NCBI GenBank assembly: GCA_047601185.1 | Contig: JASGJS010000001.1 | Location: 124,001-188,000, forward strand | Reading direction: 5' to 3' | DNA from: JASGJS01 sp047601185 | GTDB lineage: Bacteria; Pseudomonadota; Gammaproteobacteria; JAURND01 | Length of the DNA: 64,000 nt | Shown here: piece by piece, positions 60,651-64,000 of the stretch | Numbering within the stretch: the first letter of the stretch is position 1 | How the letters are laid out: the number at the start of each line of letters is the position of its first letter | Position numbers and translations under genes: made by a program | The notes under the pieces: model-generated | The model's input: the letters and a program-made list of their open reading frames with translations, nothing else | What the model was told of the DNA's origin: nothing | Databases searched by the model: none

Positions 60651-61999
60651 TGGAACTGACTCAAATCGCGCCTTTACTACAGGGAACACTGCTCGGAGCT
60701 AACGCACAATACTTAGGCGTCAGTATTGACACGCGCACCTTACAGCCCAACGACTTATTCATCGCCATTAAAGGCCCCAATTTCGATGGGCATGATTTTT
60801 TGACTGAAGCGCAAAGCCGAGGCGCTGCCGCCGCTGTCGTTGATCATCTCGTCAATTGCTCCTTACCCCAATTACAAGTGGCGGATACTACCCTAGCGCT
60901 CGGCCATTTAGCAGCTCATCATCGCAGCCAATTCAACATTCCGATGATTGGCATCACCGGCAGTTGTGGAAAAACCACTGTCAGAGCCATGACCGCGAGT
61001 ATCCTACAACAACACAGTCCACAGCCTGAAGCTGTCTTGTCCAGCATTCGCAGCTTTAATAATGCGTACGGCGTGCCACTCACCCTACTGCAACTCACTG
61101 CTCAGCATCAATATGCCGTGATTGAAATGGGAACCAACCACTTTGGTGAAATCCGTTATTTAACCCACATCGTTCGACCCACCATTGCAGTGATTAATAA
61201 TGCCGCCGCTGCGCATTTAGAGGGATTGGGTGGCAGCATTGAAGGCGTCGCCCGCGCCAAAGGGGAAATCTTCGAAGGTCTAGCCCCTGAAGGCATTGCG
61301 GTGCTCAATGTGGATGATCCACATGCGAACTATTGGCGAACCTTGCTGCTCCCTTCGCAACGTGTGCTCACTTTTAGCATGCAACATGAAGCTGATTTTC
61401 AAGCAGACAATATTCAATTGAATGCCGGAAAACCCACTTTTACCCTCAAAACGCCGATTGGTGCTATTCCTGTCACCCTGCCCTTATTGGGATTACACAA
61501 CGTCGGTAACGCATTAGCCGCTGCTGCATTAAGTTATGCCGCATCTGCCTCTTTGACGGCAATTCAAGCAGGTTTACAAACCGTGAATGCTGTATATCGT
61601 CGTTTAAATGAATTCGAGGCCTATAACGGCGCTCGGTTGATTGACGATAGCTATAACGCCAATCCACTATCCCTGCAGGCTGCGATTGAGACTTTATCCA
61701 CCCAGCCTGGCAAAACGATTTTGGTGTTAGGGGATATGCGAGAATTAGGCGACGATAGCATTCAATATCATCGCGCCTTAGGCACATTGGCCCGCAGCCG
61801 TGGCATTCATCGCTTATATGGTTATGGCGATTTAAGCCAACACGCCATCGAAAGCTTTGGTCAAAATGCCGAACATTTCACCAGCCACGAACAATTAATC
61901 GATGCCTTAAAACCCATTCTCACCGCTGACTGCACGGTGCTAGTGAAAGGCTCATTATCAATGCAAATGGACAAGGTCGTCACCGCCCTTAAACGCTAA
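60647..61999 (+). CDS. murF: UDP-MurNAc-tripeptide--D-Ala-D-Ala ligase MurF
   Basis: 450 residues. ATP site GITGSCGKTTVRAM, AVIEMGTNHFGEI, AVINNAAAAHLEGLG and the substrate motif LIDDSYNANPLSLQAA identify MurF, which completes the pentapeptide by adding D-Ala-D-Ala. The P-loop reads GSCGKTT rather than the common GSxGKTT with Ser/Asn, a permitted change. It overlaps murE by four bases and precedes mraY by 17. Confidence 0.97.
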   Translation: MMELTQIAPLLQGTLLGANAQYLGVSIDTRTLQPNDLFIAIKGPNFDGHDFLTEAQSRGAAAAVVDHLVNCSLPQLQVADTTLALGHLAAHHRSQFNIPMIGITGSCGKTTVRAMTASILQQHSPQPEAVLSSIRSFNNAYGVPLTLLQLTAQHQYAVIEMGTNHFGEIRYLTHIVRPTIAVINNAAAAHLEGLGGSIEGVARAKGEIFEGLAPEGIAVLNVDDPHANYWRTLLLPSQRVLTFSMQHEADFQADNIQLNAGKPTFTLKTPIGAIPVTLPLLGLHNVGNALAAAALSYAASASLTAIQAGLQTVNAVYRRLNEFEAYNGARLIDDSYNANPLSLQAAIETLSTQPGKTILVLGDMRELGDDSIQYHRALGTLARSRGIHRLYGYGDLSQHAIESFGQNAEHFTSHEQLIDALKPILTADCTVLVKGSLSMQMDKVVTALKR

Positions 62000-62016
62000 C
62001 AACCAGGAATTACACT

Positions 62017-63099
62017 ATGCTCTTTTGGCTTGCCCAACTCCTCCACCCTCATGTCGAATGGTTCCGAGTATTTCAATACCTGACCTTTCGTGCCATTTTA
62101 GCCACGCTGACCGCACTGTTAGTGGCGTTGTGGATGGGCCCTTGGATGATTCGAAAATTAGCCAATCGTCAAGTGGGGCAAGTGATCCGCACCGACGGCC
62201 CTCAAAGTCATTTTTCTAAAGCGGGCACGCCTACGATGGGCGGAGGACTCATCTTAATCGCGATTGCACTGAGCGTATTATTATGGAGCAATCTCACGAA
62301 TGTGTATATTTGGATTACGTTAATTGGCACTTTAGGTTTTGGTTTAATCGGCTGGTTAGATGATTATTTAAAACTCAGCAAAAAAAATTCGGAAGGGTTA
62401 CGCGCACGTTGGAAATACCTCGCACAATCTGTGCTCGGTCTGGGCATTGCATTGCTGCTGTATTATCTCGCTAAAAAACCTATTGGCACCGAACTCCTTA
62501 TCCCCTATTTCAAACACACGTGGATTCAATTAGGGGGCGGATTTATTATCTTTGCGTATTTTGTCATCGTCGGCAGTAGCAACGCCGTCAATTTAACCGA
62601 TGGCCTAGATGGACTTGCCATTCTGCCCTGCGTGCTAGTGGCAGGCGCACTGGCGATTTTTGCTTATGTCACCGGTCATGCAGAATTCTCAAAATACCTC
62701 ACGATTCCCTACATCCCCGGTGTTGGTGAGCTCGCAATTTTTTGCGCCGCTTTAGTCGGCGCCGGCTTAGGCTTTTTATGGTTCAACGCCTACCCTGCGC
62801 AAGTGTTTATGGGTGATGTAGGTGCGCTCGGGTTAGGCGCCGCTCTAGGGATCGTAGCCGTCATCGTTCGACAAGAATTAGTGTTCTTCATCATGGGCGG
62901 GATTTTTGTGCTCGAAACCCTCTCAGTCATCCTACAAGTCGCCTCCTTTAAATTAACCGGCAAACGCGTATTCAAAATGGCACCCCTACACCATCACTTC
63001 GAACTCAAAGGCTGGCCAGAACCGCGGGTGATCGTGCGGTTTTGGATTATTACGACGGTTTTGGTGTTGGTGGGGTTGGCGAGTTTGAAACTGCGATGA
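62017..63099 (+). CDS. mraY: Phospho-MurNAc-pentapeptide translocase MraY
   Basis: 360 residues, ten membrane helices. Conserved motifs are GTPTMGGGLIL, GWLDDYLKLSKKNSEGL (Asp-rich site), SNAVNLTDGLDGLAILPC, FMGDVGALGLGAALG and the metal-binding MAPLHHHFELKGWPE. It links the UDP-MurNAc-pentapeptide to undecaprenyl phosphate, giving lipid I. In most relatives murD and ftsW come next; here an opposite-strand Rpn gene follows, and the window ends before the rest of the cluster can be seen. Confidence 0.98.
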   Translation: MLFWLAQLLHPHVEWFRVFQYLTFRAILATLTALLVALWMGPWMIRKLANRQVGQVIRTDGPQSHFSKAGTPTMGGGLILIAIALSVLLWSNLTNVYIWITLIGTLGFGLIGWLDDYLKLSKKNSEGLRARWKYLAQSVLGLGIALLLYYLAKKPIGTELLIPYFKHTWIQLGGGFIIFAYFVIVGSSNAVNLTDGLDGLAILPCVLVAGALAIFAYVTGHAEFSKYLTIPYIPGVGELAIFCAALVGAGLGFLWFNAYPAQVFMGDVGALGLGAALGIVAVIVRQELVFFIMGGIFVLETLSVILQVASFKLTGKRVFKMAPLHHHFELKGWPEPRVIVRFWIITTVLVLVGLASLKLR

Positions 63100-63121
63100 T
63101 CTGACATCGACGAGTAGCGCT

Positions 63122-64000
63122 TTAGCTGAAAACTTCTTCTAAAGTGGCTGCATCTAACACGCGTTCACCCCATGATAGCAGCGCATCATTATCCGCTTGG
63201 CGAATGATTGTTAGGTAATGCTCAGGAATATCATGGAAACGATGATTCAGTAATCGAGTTAAAAAAGCGAGCCCTTCTTCTTGCCGCCCTTGTTTTATGC
63301 CCTTTTCCATACCCTTTTCCATACCCTTTTCCATACCTCTTTGCATGCCTGTTTCCATACCCTTTTGCATGCCTCTTTCCATATAAAGGCGTTCTATTGA
63401 AGTAATATAATCCACGTGTTTTATCTCCGCAATGTTCTTAAGTTCGCGCTCATATTGTAACATAAATTCTTTCGGTAGAGCGATGAGCCAATCGATTAAT
63501 TTAAATAATTGGATGATATCTTGTTTATTCAAACCTCTTTCATACAACTGACGGGTCAGAGCGGTTTTGGCGTTAAGGCGTGCCTGGAAGTCTTTTTTAG
63601 TTTCCAGAACGGCGAGTTGCGCGAGAAGTATGGTTACAAAACGGTTGGGGTGTTTTTCTAGCTCTGGACGTCTCGAGCGATAATCCCATAGCTTGATAAT
63701 CAAATAATGTATTTCTAAAGAACTCCCATAACAGGTTTCTTTGTAACGATCAGGTCGCCAATGCGGATTATCATCGATCAGAATAGCAATGCTGACAATA
63801 GGCTTATGATAATGATCGCGAATCCGATAGCGGTAGACTAACATACGCTCAGGAAAGATATTTTCCGCTGTACCCTGAATCTCTACATGCAGAAGAAACC
63901 AAGTTTCTTCATGGTTTTTGTTCCAGACTTTGATTAATTTGTCAGCGAGCCGGTTTCCAATAGCTGCATCAGGCGTTATTGCATTTAATTCCTTATCCAA
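63122..64000 (-). CDS. Rpn-family PD-(D/E)XK nuclease / transposase-like, N-terminus beyond window
   Basis: 292 residues visible; the true start lies past 64000, since family members have about 45 residues before the LDKEL motif that begins this fragment. The nuclease core includes FLLHVEIQGTAENIFPERMLVYRYRI (the E-x-Q metal site). The C-terminus has a repeated GMEKGMEKGM linker (about 215-240) and an end domain. Rpn proteins are metal-dependent DNases that promote RecA-independent recombination. It lies on the opposite strand directly after mraY. Confidence 0.85.
   Translation of the reverse strand: MDKELNAITPDAAIGNRLADKLIKVWNKNHEETWFLLHVEIQGTAENIFPERMLVYRYRIRDHYHKPIVSIAILIDDNPHWRPDRYKETCYGSSLEIHYLIIKLWDYRSRRPELEKHPNRFVTILLAQLAVLETKKDFQARLNAKTALTRQLYERGLNKQDIIQLFKLIDWLIALPKEFMLQYERELKNIAEIKHVDYITSIERLYMERGMQKGMETGMQRGMEKGMEKGMEKGIKQGRQEEGLAFLTRLLNHRFHDIPEHYLTIIRQADNDALLSWGERVLDAATLEEVFS
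63297..63383. repeat. 12-bp tandem repeats inside the Rpn gene
   Basis: About seven units based on CATACCCTTTTC (minus strand GAAAAGGGTATG, encoding Glu-Lys-Gly-Met). Units nearest the centre are identical; outer ones vary (Gln-Lys, Glu-Thr, Gln-Arg). In-frame unit gain or loss would change linker length without breaking the gene. Confidence 0.85.

Noticed and set aside
63297..63383. Tandem repeats as a non-coding minisatellite
   Set aside because: All units are multiples of three and preserve the reading frame of the Rpn gene, so they are a coding linker.
63100..64000. Loss of murD and the rest of dcw
   Set aside because: The window ends 0.9 kb after mraY, so absence cannot be claimed. Only an interruption is visible.

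Overview
The window looks like a chromosomal stretch of a gammaproteobacterium. The order Legionellales (Coxiellaceae-like) is my best guess. This rests on gene order (thrS-infC-rpmI-rplT-pheST-ihfA; mrdA-rodA-mltB with rlmH-rsfS-nadD-holA-lptE; the dcw cluster mraZ-rsmH-ftsL-ftsI-murE-murF-mraY; ffs-dnaX-ybaB-recR), moderate-to-low G+C, and scattered ankyrin-like or serine/arginine-rich proteins resembling secreted effectors of intracellular bacteria. The placement is inference; there is no rRNA in the window.

Layout. 1-8.5 kb: minus-strand translation operon (thrS, infC with an AUU start, rpmI, rplT, an extra exported Pro-rich gene, pheS, pheT, ihfA, a MerR regulator) running into a tRNA-Pro at the window edge. 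8.7-22.7 kb: accessory and housekeeping genes, including two MFS transporters, QueH, an AAA ATPase, a NamZ/nucleotidyltransferase pair for cell-wall sugars, a KimA-like permease, MutS and a cysteine-synthase-like enzyme. 22.7-31.5 kb: accessory island with an ankyrin-like protein, a VapBC toxin-antitoxin pair, a 1671-residue DUF4011 helicase-nuclease (defence candidate) and an IS903-type insertion sequence beside the relic of a relative. 31.5-36.4 kb: M15 peptidase, PRC-barrel protein, 4.5S RNA, dnaX, ybaB, recR, ygfZ. 36.4-38.5 kb: a REPIN-like repeat split by an IS3-family (IS407-group) element, a small lytic transglycosylase and an inverted second repeat copy. 38.5-48 kb: cell elongation and outer-membrane block. 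48-55.3 kb: pteridine reductase, RelE/ParD-like and HicB-type genes, HIT protein, GTP cyclohydrolase I, an ankyrin/SR-rich protein with a likely frameshifted tail, an FAD reductase, a bufferin-like lipoprotein and the CbpA/CbpM chaperone pair. 55.4-63.1 kb: dcw division and wall cluster under apparent MraZ control. 63.1-64 kb: partial Rpn-type nuclease.

The window is unusually rich in short intergenic inverted-repeat elements. The main family is about 156-175 bp, bounded by inverted copies of a hairpin-forming end (AGCGGGCTAGCAGCCCGC). It occurs in six near-complete copies plus two solo ends. Other inverted repeats lie at 14.75-14.85, 45.2-45.5 and 58.9-59.1 kb. Several copies reach into genes and supply stop codons or terminal residues. 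The most interesting leads are the helicase-nuclease island, the REPIN-like family, and the SR-rich effector candidate whose C-terminal tail lies in another reading frame.
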